From assembly GCA_001566295.1 (NCBI GenBank), contig KQ964275.1:97399-161398 (forward strand): DNA of 64,000 nt. The letters are read 5' to 3'. The translations under genes and the position numbers were made by a program. Position 1 is the stretch's first letter; each line of letters begins with the position of its first letter. Source of the stretch: Microdochium bolleyi (Eukaryota > Ascomycota > Sordariomycetes > Xylariales > Microdochiaceae). The notes under the pieces were generated by a model that searched no databases, was not told where the DNA came from, and saw only the letters and a program-made list of their open reading frames with translations. This document shows positions 1 to 11,381 of the stretch, piece by piece.

Positions 1-1780
1 ACGCCTCGGGACCACTGCCGTAATCTCCCAGCACAGCAGTTGCACCCTCGAAGACCTCAGGGATCGCGACGGCACGGTTGAACGTGATGTCAACGACCGT
101 GGGGACGGCAGCGTAGATCTTGGCCTGGCGGGCCTTCTCCTTGTCGGTGAATTCTAGGCTGCCTGAAGCGTACGCCGACTCGAAACCCCCCGGGCGCGGA
201 TACGAGGGCGCAGTGATGCGGAGGAGCGCAAGATCGGCCTCCTCAGGTGTCTTAACGACGGTGAGCCCGCGTTTCTCCATGTATGTCTGGTTGAAGCCCT
301 CGATGTAGAACTTGACGTTTTCTGTCTCCCTGACGGGGAGGACGGCGTTCTTGTTGGTCAGGAGCGTGTACGAGCGGCGCTGCGTGTCGGCGCCGAGCTT
401 GACGAATGCCTCCTGGCCCACGATGCTGTTGGCTTTCGCGACGTCGACGTACGGGCTGTCAAACAGGCCCTGCACGAACTTCTCCTTGAGGACCTTGCGC
501 ACCGAGACATCGATACGGTCTTCTGAAACGTGGCCCTTGTCCATCAGCTCGATGACAATCTCGACGCGATGCTCGCCACCGAGCTGATCGCACCCTGCCT
601 CGAAGACTTTTATGGCGCGCTCGATCTCGGTGGCATCCTCGAGTCCCCACGCACGGGCGGGCATGTCCTGGCCGCGGATCACGGCGTCGGTGATGAGTCC
701 CCAGTCTGTAAGTACGATACCCTCAAAGCCGAGCTGCTCCCGCAGTAGGCCGGTGATGATAGGCTTGTTGAAGCCGAATGCGAGCGGGGGGTAACCCAGG
801 TTCTCGAGGCCGGTGGGCCGCGAGTACGCGGGCATCATCTGCCGTGTGCCCGCGGCGACGGCGGCCTTGAAGGGGATGAGGTGGTATTCGAACTGGCCGC
901 CGGGGTACGTGTTGTTCTTGCCGTAGGTGAAGTGCGAGTCCTCCCCGTCCTCGGCCGGGCCGCCACCAGGGAAGTGCTTGGTGACGGTCGTGATGCTCTG
1001 GTGGCCAAACGTCTTGTCCTCGTCGCCCTCGGACGTCATGCCGCCGAGCTGCATACCTTTCACGTACTCGGCGATGAGGTCAGCCGTGAGTCGGGCGTCC
1101 TCGCCCCAGGTGCCTGCCGTGCGCGCCCAGCGGTACTCGGTGACTACGTCAACCTGTGGGTGCAGCGCTGCCTTGAAGCCGACGGCAAGATACTCCTGAC
1201 GGACGACATCACCAAACTTGCGGACGAGGGCAGGGTCGCGGAGCGCTGCAAGCCCCAGTGTCTCGGGCCACTGCGAGAAGCTGCCCGCCTGGAAGCCCGT
1301 GCCGATGTTCTCGGTGAAGGCGTGCCGGGGGTCGGTCGAGAGGGTGATGGGGATACCGAGGCGGGTGTTTTCGACGGCGAGCCTCTGGAGCGAATTGACA
1401 AACTCGGCAGTCTCGGTGGCATTCTTGACGTTGCCGACGAGGTTGAAGTGCGTCATCTTCTTGTCCACGACCATGTCCCATGTCGTGTTGCGCGTGGTGT
1501 CGCCGCCGGTGCTGTTGAAGGGGCCTGGGAACAGCATGTGGTGGTACAGCTGGCCGGCTTTCTCCTCGCGCGTCATGCGGCGCACGAGGTCGTCCACCCG
1601 CTCATCGACCGAGTAGGACGGGTCCTTGTAGATGGGCTTGGGTCTGCCGCAGCCGCGGCCGTGGGGACCAGAAGACGCCATGCTGCCAGTGCCGCCTGGA
1701 GTGGGAGAGGCCGCGGTGGTGGTCGCCAGGAGGCAGACCACGAGGGTTGCCACGGCCCGGAGGGGAAATCCGAGGAGCAT
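1..1780 (-). CDS. Secreted glycoside hydrolase family 3 enzyme, 3' part outside window
   Basis: Reads as one uninterrupted frame from the ATG at 1780 down to the left edge, so about 593 residues are visible and the C-terminus is missing. The first ~24 residues form a signal peptide (hydrophobic run ending near TTTAAS), so the product is probably secreted. The GH3 N-terminal barrel is recognisable: the KHFPGGG substrate-binding loop near residue 268 and the nucleophile in GIVLTDWG (Asp359). A second, C-terminal GH3 domain begins before the cut. GH3 enzymes release beta-linked glucose, xylose or N-acetylglucosamine from non-reducing ends with retention; the substrate cannot be fixed from the motifs. 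A TATA-like element lies about 110 bp upstream. The family call is firm, the exact specificity is not. Confidence 0.9.
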   Translation of the reverse strand, partial: MLLGFPLRAVATLVVCLLATTTAASPTPGGTGSMASSGPHGRGCGRPKPIYKDPSYSVDERVDDLVRRMTREEKAGQLYHHMLFPGPFNSTGGDTTRNTTWDMVVDKKMTHFNLVGNVKNATETAEFVNSLQRLAVENTRLGIPITLSTDPRHAFTENIGTGFQAGSFSQWPETLGLAALRDPALVRKFGDVVRQEYLAVGFKAALHPQVDVVTEYRWARTAGTWGEDARLTADLIAEYVKGMQLGGMTSEGDEDKTFGHQSITTVTKHFPGGGPAEDGEDSHFTYGKNNTYPGGQFEYHLIPFKAAVAAGTRQMMPAYSRPTGLENLGYPPLAFGFNKPIITGLLREQLGFEGIVLTDWGLITDAVIRGQDMPARAWGLEDATEIERAIKVFEAGCDQLGGEHRVEIVIELMDKGHVSEDRIDVSVRKVLKEKFVQGLFDSPYVDVAKANSIVGQEAFVKLGADTQRRSYTLLTNKNAVLPVRETENVKFYIEGFNQTYMEKRGLTVVKTPEEADLALLRITAPSYPRPGGFESAYASGSLEFTDKEKARQAKIYAAVPTVVDITFNRAVAIPEVFEGATAVLGDYGSGPEA

Positions 1781-1887
1781 TGTGAGTACTTCCGTTAGTG
1801 TCTGTGACTGATGCGACGAGGGCTTGGGGCTGGAAGGGCATACTCTCGGCAGGCAGGAGACACAGGTTTCCTGGTGCGAGACGCATC

Positions 1888-1895
1888 ATTATATA
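1888..1895 (-). promoter_or_regulatory. TATA-like box of the GH3 gene
   Basis: On the minus strand this reads TATATAAT, 108 bases before the GH3 start codon, a usual spacing for a fungal TATA element. Confidence 0.4.
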
Positions 1896-3226
1896 CCTGT
1901 ATTGCAGCATGTCGATAACTCAGACGGGCCAAGAAGCATCAGGCACCGGACAAGCCCCGAGCACAAGTGCCGAAGCACTCTCTTGCATGGAGGTGAACCG
2001 TTGCGGGCCTACGAGTGCCAAGCTCACGGTATTCAGGCCGTCTCCGAGCCCCCACAGGTTGTGACATCAGTATACTCGTCTCATGGCATGCCATCGGCAT
2101 CGCCAGCCAACGTATGCAGGTCATTGACCATGCTGGGCCTGGGAGCATGAGATCTGCCGTTATATTGCCGACGTTTAGGCTGAGACGATGAAGGGCCGTG
2201 CGCACTCCCCGCGGCCCCAATACCCGGTTCTTCTCCTGCCAGATGCTTGATCGTGGGGAAAAGGCGGAGGCCCCCAGAGATGGGCCCCAGCAGTTCGTGG
2301 CCCACATTCGGTCCGACCTCGAGTAGTCGGGGCTTGGCAAGATCCGCGGGTGGCTGCAACAAGCTCGTCGGGTGGCTGTGACCCCATGACTCCGCGTGGG
2401 AAATTTCCCTTCGTCCCAGGAGGGACCCGGCAGTCTAGAGAAAATGCTGGCTAGAGAGTGGGAACGTGGAGCCGATGGAGTATAGTTGGAGAATCCCTGC
2501 CATGCTGCGTCGGCAGGAGGCGTATTGGAGCCGAGCATGGATCGGCGTGGTCACGAGCTCGTGAGGATGGGCTGAGGCGCTGAGTCGAGTCGTAGGCCGC
2601 AGATTCTTCGGTCTGTTCAACGAGGAGACAGCGAGTCATGACTCCCAGAAGCGACGAGGAGCCCACCAGGGTTAGATGTCGGCCGAAGAGAGGCTCTGCT
2701 TTGGCATTTCTGACAAACCTTGCTCGCTTCTGGATGTGACCATGCGACAGGACACTTGATCCTGTGGTGACCTGGCGATTCCCGAGGCCTGGGGAAAGCC
2801 TGGCCGCACCGTTCATACACTCGGACTACTAGGACGGAGCCGAGCTTTTATCCCGTCACCCACGGTGGAGCATTTACTAAATCGAGTGCCTGGCCTCTCC
2901 AGAAGCAAGGACGAAACGTCACGATTGCGTTCCGGAACTAATACAGATGCTGCCGAGGTACGCAGCAAAGATTAAATATAGAAAGTTAGAGACTCGGCTG
3001 GAGGTGGGTCCGGGACAGCCACCTGCGGAGATTGCGAGCATACATAAGGACAGGGAGGAGGACCAGTGACAAGCGATATGGAGCGGCCAAGCACAATTTT
3101 GTCATCTATAAGACAAAGAAAAAAAGAAAAGCAACAAAGGCATAGCTTTGGATCGAGTTGACACAGAGATCGCTGGAAGTGCAAAAAGAAGAATACCACC
3201 AGTAGCAGATGTTTTCAAGGATTGAA
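1896..3226. other. Intergenic, no gene seen
   Basis: Contains only short overlapping open frames without domain motifs or plausible splicing. It holds the upstream region of the GH3 gene and the 3' flank of a tRNA gene. A purine-rich run (AAAGAAAAAAAGAAAAG type) lies near 3114-3133. Confidence 0.5.
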
Positions 3227-3329
3227 TGTCCTCGGTGAGGCTCGAACTCACGACCTTTGGATGTCCCAACCTGAGATTGAGTCACAGACTATATGAGACC
3301 AACGCTCTAACCAACTGAGCCACGAAGAC
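3227..3329 (-). tRNA. tRNA-Met (CAT, elongator type) with a 29-nt intron
   Basis: On the minus strand the 7-bp acceptor stem GTCTTCG pairs with CGAGGAC (one G-U), followed by discriminator A at 3227. The D stem is GCTC/GAGC, the T stem is GTGAG/CTCAC with a TTCGAGC loop, and the anticodon loop is CTCATAA. A 29-nt intron at 3263-3291 sits one base after the anticodon, the canonical nuclear tRNA intron position. The U-U pair closing the anticodon stem is also seen in plant elongator tRNA-Met, which supports elongator rather than initiator identity. Confidence 0.9.
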
Positions 3330-3609
3330 AATTGGTGGATTTGTGTTATAATAGCAGGTGCGGTTATCATGATATATATTGGCGTTTTGTTCATGGGGCT
3401 GTCCACTACACCCACGGCGATGAGATATCAGAAAATAGCTCAAAGAAAGGCTTCTCTCCTGTACAAACCATACTCGGATCAAACGCACCGTGTCATGTCA
3501 GAATCAAATATTTCAAGAGAAGGACTGTGCGGGGACGCTGCAACGCAATATCCAGGAATGCGTTCATAACATATACACCCTGCAGAGACGTGCCTAGCAT
3601 CTCTGATTA

Positions 3610-5278
3610 TCAGGCTTCCGCGCCGCGCTGGCGGGGAGTCAGCTTGACGTACATGGCCGGCTTGTCCCAGAGCTGGAATGTCTTCAGGTCTGCGAGCCAT
3701 TCCCGACTGCGGTTCTCGAGCGCCATGTCAAAGTTGAAGAGCATGCGGGCCAGGATGGTGCGCATCTCGGCGTAGGCCAGGCTGAGCGAGGGGAAGGCTG
3801 GTTAGCACGTTGTTGTTACCTTGGCACTCTCATACTTGGCAAATGACTTACTTCTTCCCGATGCAGTCTCGAGGCCCGTGTGAAAAGGGTTGGAAGATTT
3901 CCCTGTGGTCATTCGCAAACTCGGGGTCGCCTAGCCACCGCTCCGGGCAGAACTCGTCTGGCTTAGCGAAGTTGCCCGGGTAGTGGTAGGCAGGCCACTG
4001 GTGGATGCCGAGTGCCACCTACAAAGATGATATACCGTAATGTCAGCGAATCCCGAGGAGTCACACTACTTATACCTGTAGGTAGCAAAAAGAGAAAGCA
4101 CTTACACCTCCCGGAATGTAGGTCCCAAACAATTGCGTGCCCTCGGCCGGCACTGTCCGCGCAAGGGCGCTAGGAACAGCTGGGAACAGGCGCATTGTCT
4201 CGTCGAGGACGGCCAGCATATACTTGAGCGCCTGCACACTAGTGAAATCGATGTCGGCTTCGCGCGTGAAGTGGTCATCAACCTCGGCCCGCACCTTGGC
4301 CATGATAGCCGGGTGCTTGCACAGGAGGTGAGTAACAAAGGACAGCACGGTCGCCGTCGTCTCGGACCCGGCGAGGATGAGCACATCGGCAGTCTGGGTA
4401 ATTTGCTTCTTCGTCAGGGAGTCGCCCTTGGGCCGGTTGGCCATCGAGTCAATGAAATCGGGCCGCTGCGTGCCTGCAGCGAGCCGCTTGTCGACCTTGG
4501 CACGCGCGAAGCCCTCGTGCTCGAGCGTTAGGCGCAGGCCCGGAGGATAGAGCGTCATGAGCAGGCTGTCAATGTCGCCAAAAATTTTGCGCAAGGAGAT
4601 CAGAGCGTTGCCTTCTCTCAGTCTCTGGAAGATGGTTGCGACCCAGTGATGCATCCCTGACTGCTCGAGGCAACCAAAGGGCTCTCCGAAAGCGAGATCC
4701 CCAATGATATCAAAAGTGGTGTAGTTGTACCACGCGACGATGTCGACGGCCTCGCCCTGGCTCGCCCGCGCGCGCATGCGGTCAAAGAACAGATCAATAT
4801 GCTTCGCGATCAGTGGCTGCTGCTCCACCATACGCTTCGCTGAGAACCCGTGGCTCACCACGCGGCGGATGTGTCCATGAGTCTCGCGAGGCGCCGAGAT
4901 GATGGCATCCGGTATACGCCCATAGACTCGCCAGTCTTTGCCGTTCTCCGTCTGCCCGTTCCTGCGGTGGCCTTGGACTGCCTTCCACGCCTCGGGCTGC
5001 ACAAAGGACAGCTCGGTTGGTGAAACGCGGACGATGTCGCCAAATTTCTTGTGCAGCGCTAGGATGTCCTTGTGGTGGTTACCACTGGTATTGCTGAGGG
5101 CAAGAGGGATCTGGGAAATGGCCCAGAGCTTCGGTCCAGGGTATTGACGCAGCGGATGGAAGAAGAGGTAGTAGATGGGGCGACCGACGGCGTAATAGGC
5201 TACAGAGAATGCCGCAGCGAATAAGGCGACAGCTCGGCCGAGCTCGGCGGGCGACTGCTCCGCAACAAGGGAAGGCAT
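3610..5278 (-). CDS. Cytochrome P450 monooxygenase, CYP65-like
   Basis: Three exons on the minus strand (5278-4106, 4018-3852, 3781-3610) give a 503-residue protein, normal for a fungal microsomal P450. The introns are GTAAGT-type of 87 and 70 bases and the joins keep phase. Visible marks are an N-terminal membrane anchor (about residues 12-38) followed by the proline-rich YPGPK hinge, the I-helix AGSETTA near residue 300, the K-helix ExxR (DETMR) near 360, and the heme loop FSHGPRDCIG with ligand Cys443. Overall flow resembles the CYP65 group, which includes trichothecene C-15 hydroxylases, but substrate is unknown. It lies beside an ABCB pump and a Zn2Cys6 regulator on the same strand, suggesting oxidation of a secondary metabolite or xenobiotic. 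No backbone synthase is visible nearby. Confidence 0.92.
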
Positions 5279-5374
5279 GATTCCGTTTGGCTCCTGTCGA
5301 TTGGTTGAGGGCTTGGAGGTTTTGAATCTGTTTGGATTAGAAGCACGAGTTCGTGTTCAGCAGCAGGAACTAGC

Positions 5375-5382
5375 TCTTATAT
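5375..5382 (-). promoter_or_regulatory. TATA-like box of the P450 gene
   Basis: The minus strand reads TATATAAG, 97 bases before the P450 start codon. Confidence 0.4.
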
Positions 5383-6885
5383 ACGACAATCACATCTCCA
5401 GGTTACTGACTCTGTATGGCTATATTACGGAGTATCAGAGCGGCAATGCTCAAGTCTCGGGCTGCTGCCAATGTCCGAGGGTCTACGTGATGCCGTGCTT
5501 GAGTTCTGGGCACGTTGATCCCAAGCACGAAGGAACGTTGACCCACAGGACAGAACCTGGCCGGCACTGCGGAGCTACGGAGTATGTTGAAGGTTCATCC
5601 AAAACAGGACAGAACCCTGCGCGTAGATACGCACATACGAAAGCGAGAACGAAGTGATGTACAAGGACAGGGCCACTTGGGTCATGATGCCACAGGTGCG
5701 AGCTATGTCAGGCCCTCTCCTGAGATCTGTAACCTGGGACCGGCCTCACAGCATCGTGATTCCATGGGAGATCAACAAGCATGGGCGAGGTAAATGGGTA
5801 ATTTGTCATCATGTTGCTCCAGACACGCTGCATTTAGAGACGAGGGGGTGGTGACTACCCTGTTTGCGTACCGGTATCTCAGGCAGTCCCCTCATGACTT
5901 CTCGCCGTCACTGCCACGCAATGGCTTCCCGTGCCGGGACGGACCGGGAGTGGTCGCTAGCAGGGTGCCACGTCAGCCACTTCCGCACGCCAAGATATCA
6001 GTGCCGCGAAGACTCTCTTGTCATCCTAGCAAGGCTGCTCCTTGCGAGTAGTGACTCGCAGCTCTGGGTGGAGCTGCTGCCGCACGACCGACCTTTTTGC
6101 TCATATGCGACACCGCACTGATGTTTCGTGTTATGCAGCTATCATCTACAATCGCCTGCATGTGCCAGGGTTCATGTTGGAGCTAGTTGTGATCGAAGAT
6201 GGCACAGCAATTCAGCAGGGGTCGCCGTCCACTTCTCCGAAGAAGGGACGCATCCCCCACCCTCATGGCTGACATGGCTAAGTGATCTCTCGATTCCCTA
6301 CCCACATCCTGCTATCTGCCAGAATTCGTTTCAGACTCGCTTCCTCGTCTCCAGAATGCTTCATTTGCCTCGAGTTCCCTGCTGTCTTCAAAGCGGCACA
6401 CAGATGACGTCAAGAGTCCCTCAAGTAACCACTTCCAACTACTGGAAACTGGCATTGCACACGTTGTCCAACGCAGCTCTCACAAACTGAGTAGCCGCGC
6501 ACCGTTTGCCGATGTTGATAGAGGTCCAAATGTCCAGACAGGGCTGTGCGGAGTCGATCCCCAAGCACCCACCGGTACTTTCGTAGCCTGCCGAAGAAAG
6601 CAGACATTTCTGGCGATTTTTTGGCAAGAGAGGCCGACTTCTTCCTGAACCTTATCTCAACACAGTAGGACTACGTGGTAATATCGAACCAGGCCCGTTT
6701 GTCTCTCGCGTCTGAATCTCTGCACCAGCTCTTATACTAAGTGCTGTCCAGCACCTTGCACCACTCACAGATTTGGTTCCCACCGCGAAAGGACCGTAAA
6801 CTCTTCGGTCAGGAAATGTAGAGCTTATTAATCGGAACATCTAGGGTATTACAAAAACAATATTACCGCCCCGTCATCCCCCTAT
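5383..6885. other. Intergenic between P450 and ABC transporter, no gene seen
   Basis: No open frame here carries recognisable motifs. It holds the P450 upstream region and the 3' flank of the transporter. Two exact copies of the 9-mer TACGGAGTA occur at 5426-5434 and 5576-5584. Confidence 0.5.
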
Positions 6886-9800
6886 CTAGTCCAGCGCCTG
6901 CGCCTCGCACATCTTTCTGTACATGCCGCCCAGCTCCACGAGCTCCCGGTGGCTGCCCATCTCGACAATCTTGCCGTGATAGAAGACGCAGATGACGTCG
7001 GCGTCCTTGATCGTGCTGAGCCGGTGCGCTACCGCGACCGTGATCCGCCCCGTCTGCCCTTCGCCCTTGGCGGCCTCGGCCAGCGCGGCCTGGACGATCT
7101 TTTCCGACTCGGTGTCCAGAGCGCTCGTCGCCTCGTCGAGCAGCAGGACGCGCGGGTCGCGGATCAGCGCGCGCGCAATGGCGATGCGCTGCCGCTGCCC
7201 GCCAGAGAGCTGCGACCCGGAGTTGCCCGCGGGCGTGGCCAGGCCATCGGGCAGCGACGAGACAAAGTCCCAGGCGTTGGCAGCGCGGAGGGCAGTCTCG
7301 ATCTCTGCGTCGGTGACCTCGACAACCTGAGACTGCTTCTCGGTTGCTGTGGTGTCGACGGCAGCGGAAGCGGAAGCAGTCCTGTCCACGCCCAGCGATA
7401 TGTTGTCCCGGATGCTGCCCGGGAACAGTGTCGGCTCCTGCTGCACGAGCGCGACCTGTCGGCGGTACAGCCGCGGGTTGACATCTGTCAGGCTGGTTCC
7501 TTCTGTCCCCTGCTCACCGCCGTCACCGAGCCGGATCACGCCCGTCGTAGGATCATAGAACCGCTCCAGCATCGCAATCATGGTCGACTTGCCGCATCCG
7601 CTGGCACCGACAAGCGCGACAAATTGGCCCTTGCCGACATCGAGGTCCACGCCCCTGAGGACCTGCGCGTCCGGTCGCATTGGGTATGAGAACCGCACCT
7701 TGTCCAGCTGGATGCCAGACACGTCAACGGGAGTGCCAGGCATGCCCTTCTCTGTGATCGTGGGTTGCAGCGCCCTGAGCCAGTTCATGTAGTTGGCCGC
7801 GTTGACGCCCTTGGTCACGCTCGTCGAGAACATGAACAGCTGTGCAGAGGCTTGCGCGGCGTAGAAGACGGCCAGGAACGCGACGAAGAACTCGGTCATC
7901 GTAATGGTGCCGTCGGAGAGGAGCTGGCAGCCATACCAGTACCCCAGGCCCATGAACCAGTACTCGAGGCACTGCGTCAGGCCGAAGCAGACCATGAGCA
8001 GCAGCGTCGGCCGGAAGGACTTCGCCACCGCGGCGTCGAGCTCCGCCACGTACTGCGCCAGCACGGACTCCTCGATGGCGAGGGAGCTGACGGTACGAAT
8101 CGCGTTGATTGCTTCCGACGCGATGGCAGCCGAAGCGCCGTAGCGCTGCGAGTTGTCCCTGTCGAGCTTCGCGTCGAGACGGATCTTGAAGAAACCGGCC
8201 AACATCAAAGGGGGAATGCCCGCGCCGATGATGCATAGGCCAAGCCGCCACGAGTACGCGATGGCGAGGATGCTGCAGATGGCGAGCTGCAGGACCGCCA
8301 CGAAAATCAGAGAGACGTTGTAGCCCATGAGCTCGAGGATGCTCTGCGGATTCGAGTCGAGCCGGGAGACGAGCGCGCCCGTGTTGTTCTCGGGGCGGTC
8401 GAAGAACTGCAGATCTTGCCTCAGAGTGTCGGCGAGGAATCGCTTTCGATACTTGTGACTAAGATGCTGCGCGACAGTGTTGGCGCAGTAACCCAAGAAG
8501 CCATATCCGATAGCACACCCAGCCGCAATGACGATGAACATGGACGCGAAGAAACTGCCTCGCGAGACCATCTCATCGGGCGGGAGGGTGAAGACATCGA
8601 CGACGGAGGCCATGAGGATGGCCTGGCCAGGAATTAGCATCGCGCCAATCACGCAGCCGAAGGCAACACCAGCCTGCGACCACCCGATCTCCGGCGATTC
8701 GGCGTAGAGCATATAGACCATGGCCACGATGCCACGCTGCCCATGCCTCTCGTAGTCGTCGCGCGCGGTGTTATCCTCCATGGCATTGCGCACGCCGGTC
8801 GGGTAGCGTGTCAGTGTCCGGCGTGCCAAGTTGTCGTCCCCTACGTCGTCGCCATCGACTTTCTTGTCGGTGGTGTTGTCATCAGAATCTGCTCCAGCCT
8901 CGACAGCACCATCACCCGCCGCCTTGACCGCCAGATCCTGCGCCTTCACAAGACGCGCATAAGCCCCATTTGTGGTGATGAGTGCCTCGTGCGTTCCCTG
9001 TTCCACGATTCGACCCTTGGTCATGACCACGATGTTGTCCGCCTTTCGCACCGTCGCGAGCTTGTGCGCAATCACAATCGTCGTTCGCCCTTCGCTCGCC
9101 CGGTCCAGCGCGGCCTGCACTACTGCTTCCGCATGCGGGTCCAGAGCGCTCGTCGCTTCGTCAAGGAGCAGCACCTTGGGCTCAGACACGATACTCCGAG
9201 CAATGGCGACGCGCTGCTTCTGTCCGCCGGAAAGCAAGCTGCCGCGCTGACCGATGTGCGTGTCGTAGCCGTCGGGGAGCTCAGTGATGAAGTCGTGCGC
9301 GAACGCCATCCTGGCCGCATTCTGCACGCGAAGCAAGCGCTCATCGCGGGACTCCTTCTCGAAAGGCGTTCCGATCAGGCCGTGGTTGATATTGTCGAAT
9401 ACTGACCCCTGGAATAGCACGGGCTCCTGCTGCACAAGGCGAATGTTCCTGCGCAGCCAGTGCAGGTTCAGGTCCTGTATCGGTACCCCGTCGAGCGAGA
9501 GGGAGCCGGAGCCCGGGTTGTACCACCGCTCGAGCAGGCCGACAATGGTGCTCTTGCCGGAGCCCGACTGGCCCACGAGCGCAGTGACCTTGCCTGCGGG
9601 GACGTCGAGCGTGAAGTCGTCCAGCACAGTGACCCCTGGGCGGGTAGGATACGCAAACGTCACACCACGGAGCTCGATGTGGCCCTTGACGTTGTCCTGG
9701 TCGGGCTGCGCGCCGTGGTCACGGAGCAGAGGATCGATGCTGGACTCGCGGTCGATGAGAACGAACAGCTGCGCAGCTGCGGCCGCAGCCCGACCAAAAT

Positions 9801-10854
9801 CGAGGGCGTTAGGGGCGATGATGGTGAGGTTCACAGAGGCGATGACGACAGAGAGGAGAACGGTGAAGATGACGCCCGTCTCGGTGATCTCGCCGCGCGC
9901 CAGCATGGTGACACCCTGCCAGAAGGCGAGACCGAAGCCGAGGTAGATGACGGTGTACTCTGTCGAAAAGAGGACGGACCAGAGCGGGCTGAGCTTGCGG
10001 CCGACAGCGTGGGCGTCGATGAGGTAGCTGTCGAACCTGGCGACGAGGCGCTCGCGCATCTCAAAGGCATGCGTGGTGCGGACGCTCGAGAGGACCGATT
10101 CGGCAAAGGCGTTGGCCTGGCCGTGGATGCCGAGTACGTCGGCCTCGATCTTTGCGCCAAGGGCGGCTACCCAGCCGGTGACGCCGATGGTCAAGGGCGG
10201 GATGCACAGGCAGATGAGGGTCAGCTTCCACTGGACGGCGAAGGCGATGATGAAGGCGGTAACGAAGGCGCCGAGCCCCTGGAAGGTGAGGCCGAGCTTC
10301 TCGGAGATGCCGCCGAGGATGAGGCGGCCGTTGGAGGTGGCCTGGGCGGCGACAGAGCCCCCAGTGCCTAAATCGTAATAAGCAACCTCCTGGCGCAGGG
10401 CGGCGCGCAGGTAGGCGTGGCGGATGTTGCGCACGACGCGGTAGGCAGCCCAGGTGAGCAGCGTGTTGTAGGCATACGAGAGCACGAAGCGGGCGATGCC
10501 GAGATAGACAAAGTAGAGGGCTAGCTCGGAGACGGTGGCGCGGAAGGCCGGGGCGGGCACGCCGCCCACCGCAAAGCGGGTGATGACGGTGATGAACTCG
10601 CCGAAGATAAGGTTCTGCGCGGCAATGCCAGCGCCGGATGCGACGGCCGCGAAGATGGCAGCGGCCTGTATGGCCTGGTCGGCCGGGCTGGCATAGCTGA
10701 AGATGCGCTTGTAGGCATTCCAGGCCGTCATCTGGGCTGGGGCGAGGGGGTCGTCGATGCTGCTGTCGGAGCCGGGGCTGGTGCCGGTGGTCGGGGCCGG
10801 GCCCGGGCCCGGGGCCTCCTTTGTGGACGTGGGCGTGGGCGTGGTGGCCGTCAT
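6886..10854 (-). CDS. Full-size ABCB multidrug exporter (TMD-NBD-TMD-NBD)
   Basis: A single intronless frame of 1322 residues, typical of P-glycoprotein-like transporters (about 1250-1350). Order: a Pro/Thr-rich cytosolic N-terminus, first membrane domain (about residues 60-350), NBD1 with Walker A GQSGSGKST (Lys434), signature LSGGQKQR near 543 and Walker B LLLDEATSALD, an acidic linker near 640-680, second membrane domain (about 710-1010), then NBD2 with Walker A GASGCGKST (Lys1089), signature LSGGQRQR near 1220 and a second LLLDEATSALD. Both ATP sites keep their catalytic sequence, so it should be an active plasma-membrane efflux pump. It lies between a P450 and a Zn2Cys6 regulator on the same strand, which fits export of a modified metabolite or toxin resistance. 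It could alternatively be a pheromone exporter (Ste6-like); the motifs do not separate these. Confidence 0.95.
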   Translation of the reverse strand: MTATTPTPTSTKEAPGPGPAPTTGTSPGSDSSIDDPLAPAQMTAWNAYKRIFSYASPADQAIQAAAIFAAVASGAGIAAQNLIFGEFITVITRFAVGGVPAPAFRATVSELALYFVYLGIARFVLSYAYNTLLTWAAYRVVRNIRHAYLRAALRQEVAYYDLGTGGSVAAQATSNGRLILGGISEKLGLTFQGLGAFVTAFIIAFAVQWKLTLICLCIPPLTIGVTGWVAALGAKIEADVLGIHGQANAFAESVLSSVRTTHAFEMRERLVARFDSYLIDAHAVGRKLSPLWSVLFSTEYTVIYLGFGLAFWQGVTMLARGEITETGVIFTVLLSVVIASVNLTIIAPNALDFGRAAAAAAQLFVLIDRESSIDPLLRDHGAQPDQDNVKGHIELRGVTFAYPTRPGVTVLDDFTLDVPAGKVTALVGQSGSGKSTIVGLLERWYNPGSGSLSLDGVPIQDLNLHWLRRNIRLVQQEPVLFQGSVFDNINHGLIGTPFEKESRDERLLRVQNAARMAFAHDFITELPDGYDTHIGQRGSLLSGGQKQRVAIARSIVSEPKVLLLDEATSALDPHAEAVVQAALDRASEGRTTIVIAHKLATVRKADNIVVMTKGRIVEQGTHEALITTNGAYARLVKAQDLAVKAAGDGAVEAGADSDDNTTDKKVDGDDVGDDNLARRTLTRYPTGVRNAMEDNTARDDYERHGQRGIVAMVYMLYAESPEIGWSQAGVAFGCVIGAMLIPGQAILMASVVDVFTLPPDEMVSRGSFFASMFIVIAAGCAIGYGFLGYCANTVAQHLSHKYRKRFLADTLRQDLQFFDRPENNTGALVSRLDSNPQSILELMGYNVSLIFVAVLQLAICSILAIAYSWRLGLCIIGAGIPPLMLAGFFKIRLDAKLDRDNSQRYGASAAIASEAINAIRTVSSLAIEESVLAQYVAELDAAVAKSFRPTLLLMVCFGLTQCLEYWFMGLGYWYGCQLLSDGTITMTEFFVAFLAVFYAAQASAQLFMFSTSVTKGVNAANYMNWLRALQPTITEKGMPGTPVDVSGIQLDKVRFSYPMRPDAQVLRGVDLDVGKGQFVALVGASGCGKSTMIAMLERFYDPTTGVIRLGDGGEQGTEGTSLTDVNPRLYRRQVALVQQEPTLFPGSIRDNISLGVDRTASASAAVDTTATEKQSQVVEVTDAEIETALRAANAWDFVSSLPDGLATPAGNSGSQLSGGQRQRIAIARALIRDPRVLLLDEATSALDTESEKIVQAALAEAAKGEGQTGRITVAVAHRLSTIKDADVICVFYHGKIVEMGSHRELVELGGMYRKMCEAQALD

Positions 10855-11381
10855 GATGGGCTCGGGTTCAGGTGGTTGCGGGTGCCTTCATCATGGTCGA
10901 GCAAGCATGGAGGAACCTTGGGATGCAAAGGCTTGTGTCTGGGAGAAATAATAAGGATGTTGTCGCTGGGCGATCTAATGCATTACGTACCCTGGGCGGA
11001 CGCCGAAGACGTCGGGGCCTGCCACTGCGCAATCTCGCAGTCGGTGGCCGAGGGCGGCGAGGACTCCAGAGCCACGACTCGGGACAGAAGCTGGTCGTCT
11101 TGGCAGGCGAGTCGAGTTCTTGTCATTGGCCCCCAAGCCAGAGCAACGCCTCTCGGCGTCCCGGTGCCTTCGGGCTCCGGCCCCCCTCCCCAGCCGTCAT
11201 GATTCGCCAGCGCGCCTGGAAGCTTGCCAAGACGGCCCCTTCCAAGTACATCATCAACCTCTCACCCACCTCTCACAACGCCAGCACCTCAATCCTCTCG
11301 GGCCCCTCGGGCTCAAGCGAGCAACGAAATGCGTGCTTCATTGACACTCCAGCGTGTTTGCTTATCTTTGTGGTGGTAGTC
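10855..11381. other. Intergenic: ABCB promoter and regulator 3' flank
   Basis: About 530 bases between the transporter start and the stop codon of the regulator. No gene is seen. It probably carries the transporter promoter, but I found no strong TATA element. Confidence 0.4.
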